Program-made: the position numbers and the translations under genes
Shown here: positions 26,015 to 35,885 of the stretch, in pieces
How the letters are laid out: every line of letters starts with the position of its first letter
Position numbering within the stretch: position 1 is the stretch's first letter
The notes under the pieces: generated by a model
The model's database searches: none
What the model saw: only the letters and a program-made list of their open reading frames with translations
Told to the model about the DNA's origin: nothing
Origin: Cyanobium usitatum str. Tous
GTDB taxonomy: Bacteria; Cyanobacteriota; Cyanobacteriia; PCC-6307; Cyanobiaceae
NCBI RefSeq assembly: GCF_003011885.1
Contig: NZ_PXXO01000011.1
Span: forward strand, 30,646 to 94,645
Length of the DNA: 64,000 nt
Reading direction: 5' to 3'

Positions 26015-27366
26015 GTCCGCGCCAGCCACAGCCCGGTGCCGCCAAACAGCAGTACCAGGGCAAAACAGAAGCCGGTCCAAAGCGGCAGCCCCCAGCCCGC
26101 CACCGCCAGGGGGGCCACCACCGTCACCACCCCTCCGGCCAGAAAGGGCTGCAACATCAGCTGCTTGATCGAAAAGGCTGGTAGGGCGTCGCTGCGGTCG
26201 TCTGGATCGGCCATGCGCAGCAGCAGCAGGCCGCTGGCCGCCACTCCCGTGGCCTGGCCAAACTCAATCACCGCCCGCTCAAACCAGTCGGCGGGCAGCA
26301 GCCGCGGTGCTAGGAGCAGGGTCACTGCCAGGTTCCACACCAGGCCGCCTAGGGCAAGCACCGTGAGCGGCAGCCAGTCGGCCTTGAGCAGGGCCAGATC
26401 CAGCCCGGCGGTGGCGGCGGTGATCAGCAAATCTGCTGAAAGGGTGCCCACCTGGCCCTGCACCGCTGAAGAGGCCCAATGGGCTTTGCCGCTGCGCTCC
26501 AGCGCTAAACGCACCAGCAGCGAGCCCACGATCGCCAGCGGAAACACCGGCAGCGCATCAACAACGCTGCCAACGCCATCCCCCAGCCCAGAGGTGAGCC
26601 AGCGCAATCCCGCCAGTAGCGCCACGCCAGTGAGCACGGCCATGCCCGCCAGGGCCAGGTTCACCGCCCAAGCCGCTGCCCTGGCCGCCACGCCACCCGA
26701 ATCGCCGCTGGCCGTGATGGTGGGTTCGCTGGGTGCGCTGCCTGGGGCATCGGCTAGCAGCCAGCCGCGGCTGCGGGCCACCACCACCACCAGCCCCCCA
26801 ACCAAAGTGGAGCTCAGCAGCCCCACCGTGGCCATGGCTAGGCCCAGGGCCTGGCCGCCGGGAAAGCCCAGGGCCGCATAGCTCGGCCCCATCGCCGCGG
26901 CGGAGCCATGGCCGCCCTCGTAGGCCACCTCGATCAGGCAGGCCATCACCGGGCTCACCCCCAGCCAGGGCTGCAGCACCAGCAGCACCGCCAGGCCCCC
27001 CACCACGAATTGCCCAAAGGCCAGCACCAGCGCCAGCGACACCTGCCCAGACACCGGCCGCCACAGCCCCTCCAGTTTGGGCAGGGGTTTGCCGAGCAGC
27101 AGAGAGCCAAACACCAGGGTGAGCAGCACCAGCGGCAGATCGGCCCATAGCTGCATCACCTGAGGAGGCAGCAGCGGCAGGGGGCCGCCCGGGGCCAGTA
27201 GCAGGCCCAGCAGGCCGGCCAGCAGGGCTTCGGGGATGCCCCAGAGTCGCAGCTGCAAGCGGGCACCAAGGGCTCGCCCCACCGCCAGGATCAGGCTGAG
27301 GCAGGCCAGGGCCAGGGCCAACCAGCCGAAGCTGGGCAGCAGGTCGCTCGCCAAGGTTGCGATCAC
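25996..27366 (-). CDS. Sodium/glutamate symporter-like (GltS/ESS family) protein
   Basis: A 456-residue integral membrane protein with about twelve hydrophobic segments. The glycine-rich EVAYEGGHGSAAAMGPSY, near residue 150, matches the GGHGTA motif of GltS-type symporters. A second inverted-half equivalent is less clear. Probably imports glutamate or a related acid with Na+. The start overlaps the S9 peptidase stop by four bases, so the two are one transcript: peptide breakdown plus amino-acid transport. Substrate is inferred. Confidence 0.75.
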   Translation of the reverse strand: MIATLASDLLPSFGWLALALACLSLILAVGRALGARLQLRLWGIPEALLAGLLGLLLAPGGPLPLLPPQVMQLWADLPLVLLTLVFGSLLLGKPLPKLEGLWRPVSGQVSLALVLAFGQFVVGGLAVLLVLQPWLGVSPVMACLIEVAYEGGHGSAAAMGPSYAALGFPGGQALGLAMATVGLLSSTLVGGLVVVVARSRGWLLADAPGSAPSEPTITASGDSGGVAARAAAWAVNLALAGMAVLTGVALLAGLRWLTSGLGDGVGSVVDALPVFPLAIVGSLLVRLALERSGKAHWASSAVQGQVGTLSADLLITAATAGLDLALLKADWLPLTVLALGGLVWNLAVTLLLAPRLLPADWFERAVIEFGQATGVAASGLLLLRMADPDDRSDALPAFSIKQLMLQPFLAGGVVTVVAPLAVAGWGLPLWTGFCFALVLLFGGTGLWLARTQAHAP

Positions 27367-29315
27367 AGGTTGAAGTGCCGGCGGAAGAAAGCCTCAGTGG
27401 CCTCCAGGACGCGGATCAAGCTGGCACCCTCGCGGAAACCGTGGCCCTCCTGCGGGAAGCGGTGCACCTCCACCGGGATGGCGTTGGCTTCGAGCGCTGC
27501 TGCCATGCGGTCGGTCTGCTCCGGTGGCACCACCTTGTCATCGAGGCCCTGAAAAAAGATCACCGGGCAGCGGATTTGATCGGCGTGGGCCAGCGGTGAG
27601 CGGGCCTCGTAGGTGGCGCGCGCTTCCGGCCAGGGGCCGATCAGCCCATCGAGATAGCGGGCTTCAAAGCGATGGCTCTCAGACGCCAACGCGCTGGGGT
27701 CGGCTACGCCGTAGCGGCTCGCGCCGGCGCGAAATACGTCCGTAAAGCACAGGGCGGCCAGGGTGGTGAAGCCGCCGGCACTGCCGCCTTCGATGGCGAT
27801 GCGGTCGGGATCGGCCCGGCCCGCCGCCACCAGGGCCTGGGCGGCTGCGGCGCAATCGTCCACATCCACCACGCCCCACTGGCCAGCGAGCCGCTGCCTA
27901 TAGGCGCGGCCGAAGCCGGTCGAGCCGCCGTAGTTCACATCCACTACCCCCCAGCCTCGAGTTGTCCAAAACTGAATCGCCAGGTTCAGGGCCGTGCGGG
28001 CCATGGCGGTGGGGCCGCTGTGACTTTTCACCAGCAAGGGTGCCTCCCGGTGGGCTCCCCCGGCTGGGGGGTAAAACCAGGCGTGGCTGCGGGCGCCGCC
28101 GTGGCCCTCAAACCACAGCTCCTGCGGCAGGCTGATCGCCTGCGGCGCCAGAGGGCAGGCGGCAGCAGGGCTATGCCACCAGTTGCCGCTGGCCAGGTCC
28201 AGCTCGAGCAGGCCCGCTGGTTCGGTTGCTGAAGCGGCGATGCAGGCCAGCCGTCCCCGTTCGGCGCAAATACCAGCCAGATCATCAAAGGGGATGGCCA
28301 GGGGCTGCCACTGGCCGGCACCTCCGCTCTGGCTCGGCAGCTCCACGCGGCCCAGCTGCCAGCGCCCCTGCAGGCAGGCGGTGGCCAGCAGCTGCTCGCC
28401 ATCCCAGGCCTGGGTGCCCATGCCGAACACCCACTGGGGCAGGCCGAATTCGGCCTGCATGGGCAGCAGCGGCCGCCAGGCAAGCGGCGCCTCTGCGCTC
28501 AGGGTTTCTGCGTCGAGGGTCTCTGCGTCGAATCCCTCGGCGTTGTCGAGCTGCTCGAGGTTCCAGAAGCCGGAGCGATCGTTTGCCACCACGAGGTGGG
28601 GCCCGCACCAGAGCGGCTGGAACACAGAAATGTCCGGGTTTGGCCCCGCCCCCGATCCTGCGACCAGGCGGCGGCCGCTGAGCTGGCCTGCCGTATCGAA
28701 GTGCCCCAGCCAGAGCTGGCTGCGCTCCCAGGGCATGAAGGGCTGCTGCCACTCCACCCAGGCCAGCCCTGCGCCGGAGGGGCTCAGGGCCGGGTAGCCG
28801 CAGAAGTCGGCTGGCACCACCAGCGGCTGGGGCTCGCCACCTTCCAGCCCAACAGCCACCAGCTGGTCGCAGCCAGCACCTTCATCACTGCCGCTTTCCC
28901 GTACGCCGATCCAGCGGTCGCGGCCGGCATCGATCAAGCCGCCGCCGTAGGCACCTGGCGGGCTGAGCCGTCGCGGCTGGCAATCGCTGCTATCGAGCTC
29001 CAGCAGCCAGAGGCAGCGGTCACCGTCGTGGCTGAACACCGCTACCGGCCGGCCATCGCTCCGGAGGCCCAGGGCCGTACTGCCGCCACCGTATTCATGC
29101 ACCCGGCTGCGCAGATTCCAGCTGCCAGGGGTTAACTCCTCTGCTGGCTGGTCTGGCCCCAGGCGCCGCAGCAGGGTCGTGCGCCCCCCTTCATGGGGTC
29201 GCTGCTCCAGCCAATAGAGCACCCCGTCAAGTAGCCGTGGCTCCCGCAGGCTGGGGGTTTGGCCCACCACAACAGCGGCGGGAAGGGCTCCAGGGGGGTC
29301 AGCCACCGCATGCAC
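27363..29315 (-). CDS. S9-family serine peptidase (prolyl oligopeptidase type)
   Basis: A 650-residue peptidase with an N-terminal beta-propeller (repeated Trp/Asp-rich blades, residues about 40-370) and a C-terminal alpha/beta-hydrolase domain. The nucleophile is in IEGGSAGGFTTLAAL, the acid in FFQGLDDKVVPPEQ and the histidine in FPQEGHGFREG. It also shows the S9 linker motif GWGVVDVNYGGSTGFGRAYRQRL. No signal peptide, so cytosolic. It would cleave or deblock short peptides. Divergent from def with only a short gap, and coupled to the GltS-like gene downstream. Confidence 0.9.
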   Translation of the reverse strand: MHAVADPPGALPAAVVVGQTPSLREPRLLDGVLYWLEQRPHEGGRTTLLRRLGPDQPAEELTPGSWNLRSRVHEYGGGSTALGLRSDGRPVAVFSHDGDRCLWLLELDSSDCQPRRLSPPGAYGGGLIDAGRDRWIGVRESGSDEGAGCDQLVAVGLEGGEPQPLVVPADFCGYPALSPSGAGLAWVEWQQPFMPWERSQLWLGHFDTAGQLSGRRLVAGSGAGPNPDISVFQPLWCGPHLVVANDRSGFWNLEQLDNAEGFDAETLDAETLSAEAPLAWRPLLPMQAEFGLPQWVFGMGTQAWDGEQLLATACLQGRWQLGRVELPSQSGGAGQWQPLAIPFDDLAGICAERGRLACIAASATEPAGLLELDLASGNWWHSPAAACPLAPQAISLPQELWFEGHGGARSHAWFYPPAGGAHREAPLLVKSHSGPTAMARTALNLAIQFWTTRGWGVVDVNYGGSTGFGRAYRQRLAGQWGVVDVDDCAAAAQALVAAGRADPDRIAIEGGSAGGFTTLAALCFTDVFRAGASRYGVADPSALASESHRFEARYLDGLIGPWPEARATYEARSPLAHADQIRCPVIFFQGLDDKVVPPEQTDRMAAALEANAIPVEVHRFPQEGHGFREGASLIRVLEATEAFFRRHFNL

Positions 29316-29361
29316 CGAGGGATAACGACTTAAAGTGGATGTCGTTCGATCAAGTATCGCG

Positions 29362-29979
29362 TTGGCCCGCAGTTCAGCCGGCAGCTTTGCCCAGATGGCA
29401 CGCTCCGCCGTTCAGGCCAGCCGCGGCGTTCAAGTGCCCAAGGATGCCCTTGAGGAGTCCCCCCTCACGATCCACACCCTTGGCGATGGGGTGCTGCGCA
29501 CCCCTGCCAAGCGCATCAGCAAGGTTGATGAGAGTGTGCGAGATCTGGCCCGGGACATGCTGCGCAGCATGTATGCGGCCAAGGGCATCGGTTTAGCGGC
29601 ACCCCAGGTGGGAGTGCATAAGCAGCTACTGGTAATTGATCTTGATCCCGAGAATGCCGCCGCGGCGCCGATGGTTCTGATCAACCCCGAGATCGCCTGC
29701 TTCGGTGCTGCAATCGAGACTTATGAGGAAGGCTGCCTCAGCATCCCTGGCGTTTACCTGAATGTGGTGCGCCCGGCCACGGTTGAGGTCAGCTATCGCG
29801 ACGAGATGGGCCGCCCCCAACGGGTCAAGGCTGATGGCCTCCTGGCCCGCTGCATCCAGCACGAGATGGACCATCTCGAAGGTGTGCTTTTCGTTGACCG
29901 GGTCACCGATGAGCTCAGCCTCAATGAAGGCCTGCTGGAAAAGGGCTTTCAACGGGCAGATGTCCGTTCCATCCGCTGA
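29362..29979 (+). CDS. def: Peptide deformylase
   Basis: Removes the N-formyl group from new proteins. All three signature motifs are present: GIGLAAPQVG, EEGCLSIPG (metal Cys) and QHEMDHLEGVLF (metal His pair and catalytic Glu). I favour a TTG start at 29362, because it gives ARSSAGSFAQMARS, like the N-termini of picocyanobacterial deformylases. GTG 29335 and ATG 29395 are alternatives. A housekeeping gene next to two exported or membrane small proteins. Confidence 0.95.
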   Translation: MARSSAGSFAQMARSAVQASRGVQVPKDALEESPLTIHTLGDGVLRTPAKRISKVDESVRDLARDMLRSMYAAKGIGLAAPQVGVHKQLLVIDLDPENAAAAPMVLINPEIACFGAAIETYEEGCLSIPGVYLNVVRPATVEVSYRDEMGRPQRVKADGLLARCIQHEMDHLEGVLFVDRVTDELSLNEGLLEKGFQRADVRSIR

Positions 29980-29991
29980 TCGTTCTTCTCC

Positions 29992-30189
29992 ATGCCCATG
30001 AAACCCCTGGCCGGCTTGTTCCTGGCTCTTGCCTGCATACTTGGCATCGCCTCCACGGGCTCGGTGTTTGAGCTCGCCTACGGCGACCCCGACCTGGGAC
30101 AGCAGACCACCTTCTGGATCCTGGGCCTGAGCCTGCCCGGCACGGTTGCGGCCCTGTTGGTGGCCATCCGGATCAACAAGCCGGCCTAG
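29992..30189 (+). CDS. Small membrane protein
   Basis: A 65-residue protein with two hydrophobic segments (LAGLFLALACILGIASTGSVF and FWILGLSLPGTVAALLVAIRI) flanking a polar GDPDLGQQTT loop. It starts 12 bases after def on the same strand. The loop and helix pattern resemble small conserved cyanobacterial membrane proteins, but I cannot name a family. Function unknown. Confidence 0.6.
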   Translation: MPMKPLAGLFLALACILGIASTGSVFELAYGDPDLGQQTTFWILGLSLPGTVAALLVAIRINKPA

Positions 30190-30222
30190 ACCTTGCCGGA
30201 TACCGTGCATACGATTAAGCAC

Positions 30223-30882
30223 ATGTCGCTTGCCAATGCCGTGATGAGATTGCCCCATCTGGGTGTCAATTCCCTCCCCCTGGCAGCTGGAGCTTTCGCC
30301 GCTGGGGTGGTATTTGGTCCCACCCCAGCGGTGGCCAGCGCCCTGTTTCAAGCTGCGGATCTCAGCCAGGAGCGTTTTGTTCTGGTGGCAGCGCCCATCG
30401 GCGATGGCGTCCGCGCCCAACTCAACATCTACGAGCAGGTCAAGCCGACCCGGCCTTGTTTTGCCGTGGCCCCAGGGTCACCAGCTCCGGTGAGCCCCCT
30501 GCTTGCAACTTTTGATTTCAGCGGCATCTGCAGCCGCTTCATCGATGCCAACGGCTACTCGGTGCGAGTCGGCGGTGCAGATCTGGCCACGAGTTACCGC
30601 CTAACAGTTCTGCGTCAGAGCGGCGACAACGTGCTGCTTGCCGTGCCAACCAAGGCCGGGGCGGGCCCGGAAATGCTAGTTGCTCGCACTAAGGGCCAGG
30701 GTGCTGGCTTCCTCCAGTTGGTGTTTGAACCGGGCTGGCAGCTCAAGCGCCGGGCCTATGGCGGTCGCAATCTGGGCCACGTGTATCTCTACCGCGATAC
30801 CTGGCCTGATGCTGCGATCCAGCCTGGGCTGCCGGTAGTTGCGCCCAGCCCCATTTCAGGCCTCTCTGGCACCAAGCGCTGA
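30223..30882 (+). CDS. DUF3747 exported protein
   Basis: A 219-residue protein with an N-terminal signal sequence (LAAGAFAAGVVFGPTPAVASA, cleavage likely after VASA). The mature domain matches DUF3747: ALFQAADLSQERFVLVAAPIGDG, YEQVKPTRPCF, TFDFSGICSRFIDANGYSVR and YGGRNLGHVYLYRDTW. The family is almost restricted to cyanobacteria and of unknown role. ATG 30223 is preferred over TTG 30193, since it puts the signal peptide at a normal distance. Confidence 0.75.
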   Translation: MSLANAVMRLPHLGVNSLPLAAGAFAAGVVFGPTPAVASALFQAADLSQERFVLVAAPIGDGVRAQLNIYEQVKPTRPCFAVAPGSPAPVSPLLATFDFSGICSRFIDANGYSVRVGGADLATSYRLTVLRQSGDNVLLAVPTKAGAGPEMLVARTKGQGAGFLQLVFEPGWQLKRRAYGGRNLGHVYLYRDTWPDAAIQPGLPVVAPSPISGLSGTKR

Positions 30883-30959
30883 CCTCGAAGTAGTGGGGAA
30901 TGGTCAGAGCGGAAAGGCAGTTGCTACATTGGCAAGCTCTGTGAGCAGCGCAGCGCTTC

Positions 30960-31130
30960 ATGACCCAGGTCACCGTCGGCGAAAACGAAGGGATTGAATC
31001 GGCCCTGCGCCGCTTCAAGCGCCAGGTGTCTAAGGCGGGCATCTTCGCTGACCTAAAGCGTCTGCGTCACCACGAGACACCTGTCGAGAAGTACAAGCGC
31101 AAGGCCCAGCAGCGCCGCCGCCGCCGTTGA
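30960..31130 (+). CDS. rpsU: Ribosomal protein bS21
   Basis: A 56-residue small-subunit protein read directly from ATG 30960 to TGA 31128-31130. It has the bS21 pattern: [38 protein letters not shown] and the basic tail [13 protein letters not shown]. It binds near the anti-Shine-Dalgarno end of 16S rRNA. Converges on the comM-like gene with about 20 bases between stops. Confidence 0.95.
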   Translation: MTQVTVGENEGIESALRRFKRQVSKAGIFADLKRLRHHETPVEKYKRKAQQRRRRR

Positions 31131-31152
31131 TCGCTTTGATCTGGTCTCCCGC

Positions 31153-32739
31153 TTAGCGAGATACCCCTTGATCAAACGACCGGTAGGTAAGCGCTTCGGC
31201 AATTGCAGTTGCGCCAATGCTGGCTTGATCGTTTAGGTCGGCGATAGTTTGGGCAACCCGCAACAGCCTGGCGCCAGCCCGTGCACTGAGCTGCCGGTGC
31301 TGAATCGCAGCCTCCCACACTTCTAAGGCTTCGCTTTCCAGTTGAAGCACTTGCTGCAGCTGACCTCCGGCGATGCGGCTGTTGCAGCAGCCACCGGGAT
31401 TGCGGGCAGCCATATGGGCCCGGGCCCGGCGGACTCTTGCTCGCACCTCAGCGCTTGATTCATCGCTGGCCGGGCTGCCGCCCTGGTCCCTAAACGGTGC
31501 CGTTAGGGCGGCGCTGGATGGCCGTCTCATCACCACCTGCAAATCAATGCGATCCAGCAGGGGGCCCGACAACCGGCCCCAGTAGCGCCGCCGCTGGCCC
31601 TCCCCGCAGCTGCAGCTGCGCTCTGGGTCGCCAAACCAGCCACAGGGGCAGGGATTGGCCGCGGCCACCAGGGTGATGCGGCAGGGGAAGCGAGTTCGCT
31701 GGCGGGCGCGGTGAATCCAGACTTCGCCGTCTTCTAGGGGCTGGCGCAATTGGTCGAGCACGGACCGGCGAAATTCGGCCAGCTCATCGAGAAACAGCAC
31801 TCCGTGGTGGGCCAGGGCCAGCTCTCCTGGTCTGGGTTGGCCACCTCCACCTATCAGCCCCGGCCCGGAGCAGCTGTGGTGGGGGCTCCGAAACGGGCGC
31901 GTTTGCAGCAAGCCCTGGCTGCTGTCCAGCAGTCCCGCCACCGAGTGGACGGCGGTGAGCTCAAGGGCCTCCGCTGGATCGAGCGGGGGTAGCAGCCCCG
32001 CCAGTCGCTGGGCCAGCATTGTTTTGCCGCTGCCGGGTGGGCCGCAGAGCAGCAGGTGGTGGCCTCCGGCTGCGGCGATCTCCAGGGCCCGGCGGCCGTG
32101 GGGCTGCCCTTTGACGTCGGCAAGATCTTCAGCTGCGGGCCTGGCGGTTATCGGCGCCTTGGCTTGTTTAAGGGCAGGGGCAGTGGCAGTGGCAGTGGCG
32201 GCCGGACGGGCCCGCGGATGCTGCAGTCGCCATAAGGCCTGGCCGAGATCGGCGGCGCCCCACACCCGCAGCCCCTCCACCAATGCGGCCTCCCAGGCAT
32301 TGGCCTGGGGCACCACCAGCGCCCGGGCGCCATGGTTACGGGCTGCAATTGCAATCGCCAGCACCCCCCGGATCGGCCGCAAGCTGCCGTCCAGCCCCAG
32401 CTCGCCGGCGCTCCAAACCTCGTTGTTGCTGGCGGCATCCAGCTGGCCACTGGCCAGTAGCAGGCCCAGGGCGATCGGCAGGTCAAAAGCCGGCCCCTCC
32501 TTGCGCAGGTCGGCGGGGGCCAGATTCACCACCACCCGCGTCAGCGGCACCTTCAGGCTGCTGTGGCGTATAGCCGAGCGCACCCGCTCCCGGGCTTCTT
32601 GCACAGCCGCATCGGCCAGGCCCACCAGCTGCAGGCCCGGCAAGCCGGGAGCCAGATCCACCTCCACCAGCACTGGCCTGGCCTCCAGGCCCTGCAGCGC
32701 CGCCGTCTTGCACCGTGCCAACATCAAGCCATGGGCCAC
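31153..32739 (-). CDS. YifB/ComM-family AAA+ ATPase (Mg-chelatase-like)
   Basis: A 528-residue AAA+ protein; ComM homologues act as helicases in natural-transformation recombination. N-terminal Lon-like S16 domain: VEVDLAPGLPGLQLVGLADAAVQEARERV and WSAGELGLDGSLRPIRGVLA. AAA core: Walker A GPPGSGKTMLAQRL, Walker B GVLFLDELAEF. Family motif ANPCPCGWFGD, followed by a Cys pair (CSCGEG), is also present. C-terminal Mg-chelatase domain: QLSARAGARLLRVAQTIADL. Gene order does not add functional information. Confidence 0.92.
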   Translation of the reverse strand: MAHGLMLARCKTAALQGLEARPVLVEVDLAPGLPGLQLVGLADAAVQEARERVRSAIRHSSLKVPLTRVVVNLAPADLRKEGPAFDLPIALGLLLASGQLDAASNNEVWSAGELGLDGSLRPIRGVLAIAIAARNHGARALVVPQANAWEAALVEGLRVWGAADLGQALWRLQHPRARPAATATATAPALKQAKAPITARPAAEDLADVKGQPHGRRALEIAAAGGHHLLLCGPPGSGKTMLAQRLAGLLPPLDPAEALELTAVHSVAGLLDSSQGLLQTRPFRSPHHSCSGPGLIGGGGQPRPGELALAHHGVLFLDELAEFRRSVLDQLRQPLEDGEVWIHRARQRTRFPCRITLVAAANPCPCGWFGDPERSCSCGEGQRRRYWGRLSGPLLDRIDLQVVMRRPSSAALTAPFRDQGGSPASDESSAEVRARVRRARAHMAARNPGGCCNSRIAGGQLQQVLQLESEALEVWEAAIQHRQLSARAGARLLRVAQTIADLNDQASIGATAIAEALTYRSFDQGVSR

Positions 32740-32750
32740 TACATCGTTAG

Positions 32751-33122
<372 letters not shown>

Positions 33123-33160
33123 CCGCGGGCCCGCGACAATGACCTGATCCGACCTGCCCC

Positions 33161-35152
33161 ATGAACCCCCTCAAGGCTCTTCGCGGTCAACTGGCGAAGT
33201 TGCAACGCCTGGCCCAGCCCTATTTCCTGCCAGTAGACGACACCAAGAGCTGGCAGTTTCTCCTGCTGGTGGTGGCATTGCTTGCGGTGGTCGTAGGTAG
33301 CACCTTGTTGCTGCTCACTGGGGTTTTGGCCCTGACCGGTGCCGTGATTCCCGAATTGCGCAGTCGTTTCCTGCCCGGGGTGCCCGAGCAGGTGGCAGCA
33401 ATTTGGAACAGCCCGATCGGGCCGCTGGTGATGGTGCTGCTGGCCGGAGGGCTGGGCTGTTTTGTGGCTTTCCGAGGCAAGTTGCGTCACGGGCGCTGGT
33501 TGCCTTGGCTGTTGATGGCGGTGATCACCTTGCTGATCCTGGTTATCAATGGCATCAACGTGGGGATTAGCTATGTAGCTCGCAATATTGAAAATGCTCT
33601 AGTCGGCTATAAGGCTGAGGAGTTTTGGAAGATCGTTGCTATTTATGCTTTTTGCTTGGTTATAGCCCTGCCGATCAGGGCTATTCAAAGTTATTTAATA
33701 CCCAAGCTTGGCCTGCTGTGGCGCGAGTGGCTGAGCGGCCGCCTGTTGAGCCGATATCTTTCAAATCGGGCTTATTACGTTCTCAATCCGAATGATGAGT
33801 CAATCGAGGAGATTGATAACCCCGATCAGCGCATTTCACAAGACGCGGCCAGTTTCACTGGTACCAGTCTCAGTGTCACGGTTGAGATAATATCTGCCCT
33901 GCTCACTTTCGTTAGTTTTATAATTGTATTGTGGACTATCAGCGACAAGTTGGCCTTGGTGCTGCTTGTCTACTCTGTTGGTGGCACAGGTCTAATTGTT
34001 TTTGCCAGCCGGAAGCTGGTCAACTTGAATTATCAGCAGCTCAAGCTGGAGGCTGATTTCCGCTACGGGCTTGTCCATATTCGCGATAATGCTGAATCCA
34101 TTGCTTTCTATCGGGGCGAGCAACAGGAGGGCCGTGAGGCAGGCAGGAGGCTGGAAGGGGCCATTCGAAATTATGATCGCCTGATCATCTGGGAGGCGCT
34201 CATTAGTGTCATTCAGCGTTCCTATGATTATTTTTCTCGCTTCCTGCCTTGGCTGGTAATAGCTCCTATTTACTTCGCCAAAGATGTTGATTTTGGAGTC
34301 TTTGGCCAGGCAAGTATTGCTTTCAGTCAGGTCCTATTTTCGGTGAGCTATATTGTTAATAATATTGATCGTCTTGCGGCCTTCTCTGCTTCGATCAGCC
34401 GTCTTGAGGGTTTTCAGGGCAAGGTTGATTCAATCGGCATTGAAGCTGCAGCTCTTGAAGCCCAGTTGGCTGCCACGAGCACTGGTAGTAGTGGAAATTC
34501 GATCCTGGTTAGCCATGTCGACTTGGTGCCGCCCCGCACCAACCGCACCTTGATCCGCGACCTCAGTGTTGAGGTGAATCTTCATCAGCGCTTGCTGGTT
34601 GTGGGCCCATCGGGCTGCGGCAAAACCTCTTTTCTGCGCATGGTCAGTGGTCTGTGGCCCCCGGCTGCTGGTCGGGTGGAGCGGCCCAGCGAGGGAGATC
34701 TTCTGTTCATTCCCCAAAAGCCCTACATGCTGCTTGGCAGCCTGCGCGAGCAGCTTTGCTATCCGCTGCAACCAGATCGCTTTAGTGACGAACAGCTGCG
34801 CCATGTTTTGGAGCAGGTGCGGCTGCCCGAGCTTGTTGGGCGCTATCCCGATCTAGACATCATTCAGGATTGGCCTCGCCTGCTTTCTTTAGGTGAACAG
34901 CAGCGACTGGCCTTTGCCCGCCTGCTGCTCAATTCACCGAGTTTTGTTGTCCTAGATGAGGCCACCAGCGCCCTTGATGTGGCAACGGAGCGTCACCTGT
35001 ATTCCTTGCTAGCTGATCGGGAGATGGCCTTTGTGAGCGTCGGTCATAGGCCCACCCTCACCGCCTTCCATGACACCGTGCTGGAGCTCGATGGAAGCGG
35101 CAACTGGCGGCTGCTACCCGCGGCCGGCTATGACGTGGGCCGCCACGCCTGA
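33161..35152 (+). CDS. ABC transporter, fused permease-ATPase, SbmA/BacA/ABCD type
   Basis: A 663-residue half-transporter. Six hydrophobic segments occupy residues about 25-420, with the ABCD-type features NPDQRISQDAASFTGTSLS, YGLVHIRDNAESIAFYRGEQQE (EAA-like) and FGVFGQASIAFSQV. The C-terminal ATPase has Walker A GPSGCGKTSFLRM, signature LSLGEQQRLAFARLL and Walker B FVVLDEATSALD. Likely works as a homodimer. Relatives import peptides, cobalamin or fatty acids; the substrate here is unknown. The hli gene follows by 16 bases. Confidence 0.88.
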   Translation: MNPLKALRGQLAKLQRLAQPYFLPVDDTKSWQFLLLVVALLAVVVGSTLLLLTGVLALTGAVIPELRSRFLPGVPEQVAAIWNSPIGPLVMVLLAGGLGCFVAFRGKLRHGRWLPWLLMAVITLLILVINGINVGISYVARNIENALVGYKAEEFWKIVAIYAFCLVIALPIRAIQSYLIPKLGLLWREWLSGRLLSRYLSNRAYYVLNPNDESIEEIDNPDQRISQDAASFTGTSLSVTVEIISALLTFVSFIIVLWTISDKLALVLLVYSVGGTGLIVFASRKLVNLNYQQLKLEADFRYGLVHIRDNAESIAFYRGEQQEGREAGRRLEGAIRNYDRLIIWEALISVIQRSYDYFSRFLPWLVIAPIYFAKDVDFGVFGQASIAFSQVLFSVSYIVNNIDRLAAFSASISRLEGFQGKVDSIGIEAAALEAQLAATSTGSSGNSILVSHVDLVPPRTNRTLIRDLSVEVNLHQRLLVVGPSGCGKTSFLRMVSGLWPPAAGRVERPSEGDLLFIPQKPYMLLGSLREQLCYPLQPDRFSDEQLRHVLEQVRLPELVGRYPDLDIIQDWPRLLSLGEQQRLAFARLLLNSPSFVVLDEATSALDVATERHLYSLLADREMAFVSVGHRPTLTAFHDTVLELDGSGNWRLLPAAGYDVGRHA

Positions 35153-35168
35153 TCCCCTACCTGACCCC

Positions 35169-35381
35169 ATGCCTGAACCAAGCCCGGACCAGACCCCAGA
35201 AATCAGCCCTACAACCAGTGCCGCAACTAGTGCAACAACTAGCGAAGTGCCGGCCTTTGGTTGGAGCGGCTACGCCGAGAGGGTGAATGGTCGCTTTGCC
35301 ATGGTGGGCTTCCTTGCCGTGCTGCTGATCGAAGCCCTGAGCGGCGAGACGTTTCTGTGCTGGTCTGGCTTGGTGCCCTGA
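35169..35381 (+). CDS. hli: High-light-inducible protein (Hlip/SCP)
   Basis: A 70-residue one-helix chlorophyll-binding protein protecting photosystem assembly and dissipating energy. The Hlip motif is GYAERVNGRFAMVGFLAVLLIEALSG, with Glu and Asn-x-x-Arg ligands. The N-terminal 35 residues are a disordered Pro/Thr/Ser/Ala stretch (TTSAATSATTSEVP), longer than in the shortest Hlips. It follows the ABC transporter closely, so both may be expressed together. Start ATG 35169 chosen because it clears the transporter stop. Confidence 0.92.
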   Translation: MPEPSPDQTPEISPTTSAATSATTSEVPAFGWSGYAERVNGRFAMVGFLAVLLIEALSGETFLCWSGLVP

Positions 35382-35393
35382 GCGCCTGGTGCC

Positions 35394-35885
35394 CTATGGA
35401 ATTTGCACCAGATCCACCTGCCAGATCCCGCCCCTGCTCACCTGAACAGCTAGCTGGCGACCATCGGTCTGCAGCTGCACCTGGCGGGCAACGCCGCTGG
35501 GGACCATCGGTATGGGTTGCAGGCTCTGCACGGAGCGCCGGTACAGCACCAACTCGGTGCGTCCCTCTAGCTGCCGCACCAGGGCAATTCGCTCTCCTGC
35601 TGCGTCGACGCTGACGCTCACCGGTTGGGCATCGGCCCGGTTGAGGCCTGGAAGGTCTATGGGCTGCTGGCGCTCCAGATCAAGCAGCAGCACTTGTTCG
35701 CGGCCGCCCCTGCCGCTGATTAGGGCCAGCCAGCGCCCTGAAAGGGCTGGATCCCGGTTGGCACCTATGGCTTCCAGCCGGGAGTTGAGCGGCACTATGG
35801 GCTGCGGCATGGGGGCAAGGCAGCCACCTAGTAGCAGGCCGGTTGCAACTGCTGCGATGGCTCTTTTTGCTAGTGAGCTCCTCAC
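35394..35885 (-). CDS. TolB-like lipoprotein, paralogue A
   Basis: A 163-residue lipoprotein with lipobox LLLGGC near residue 22. The mature part has short beta-propeller-like repeats: DPALSGRWLALISGRGGREQVLLLDLERQQPI, then ERIALVRQLEGRTELVLYRR, then RQLAVQVSRGGIWQVDLV. The 'ALSG-(R/Q)-L' and 'QLAVQV' blocks recur in the neighbouring gene, so the two are paralogues from a local duplication. Starts within the last four bases of that gene. Function unknown. Confidence 0.65.
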   Translation of the reverse strand: MRSSLAKRAIAAVATGLLLGGCLAPMPQPIVPLNSRLEAIGANRDPALSGRWLALISGRGGREQVLLLDLERQQPIDLPGLNRADAQPVSVSVDAAGERIALVRQLEGRTELVLYRRSVQSLQPIPMVPSGVARQVQLQTDGRQLAVQVSRGGIWQVDLVQIP

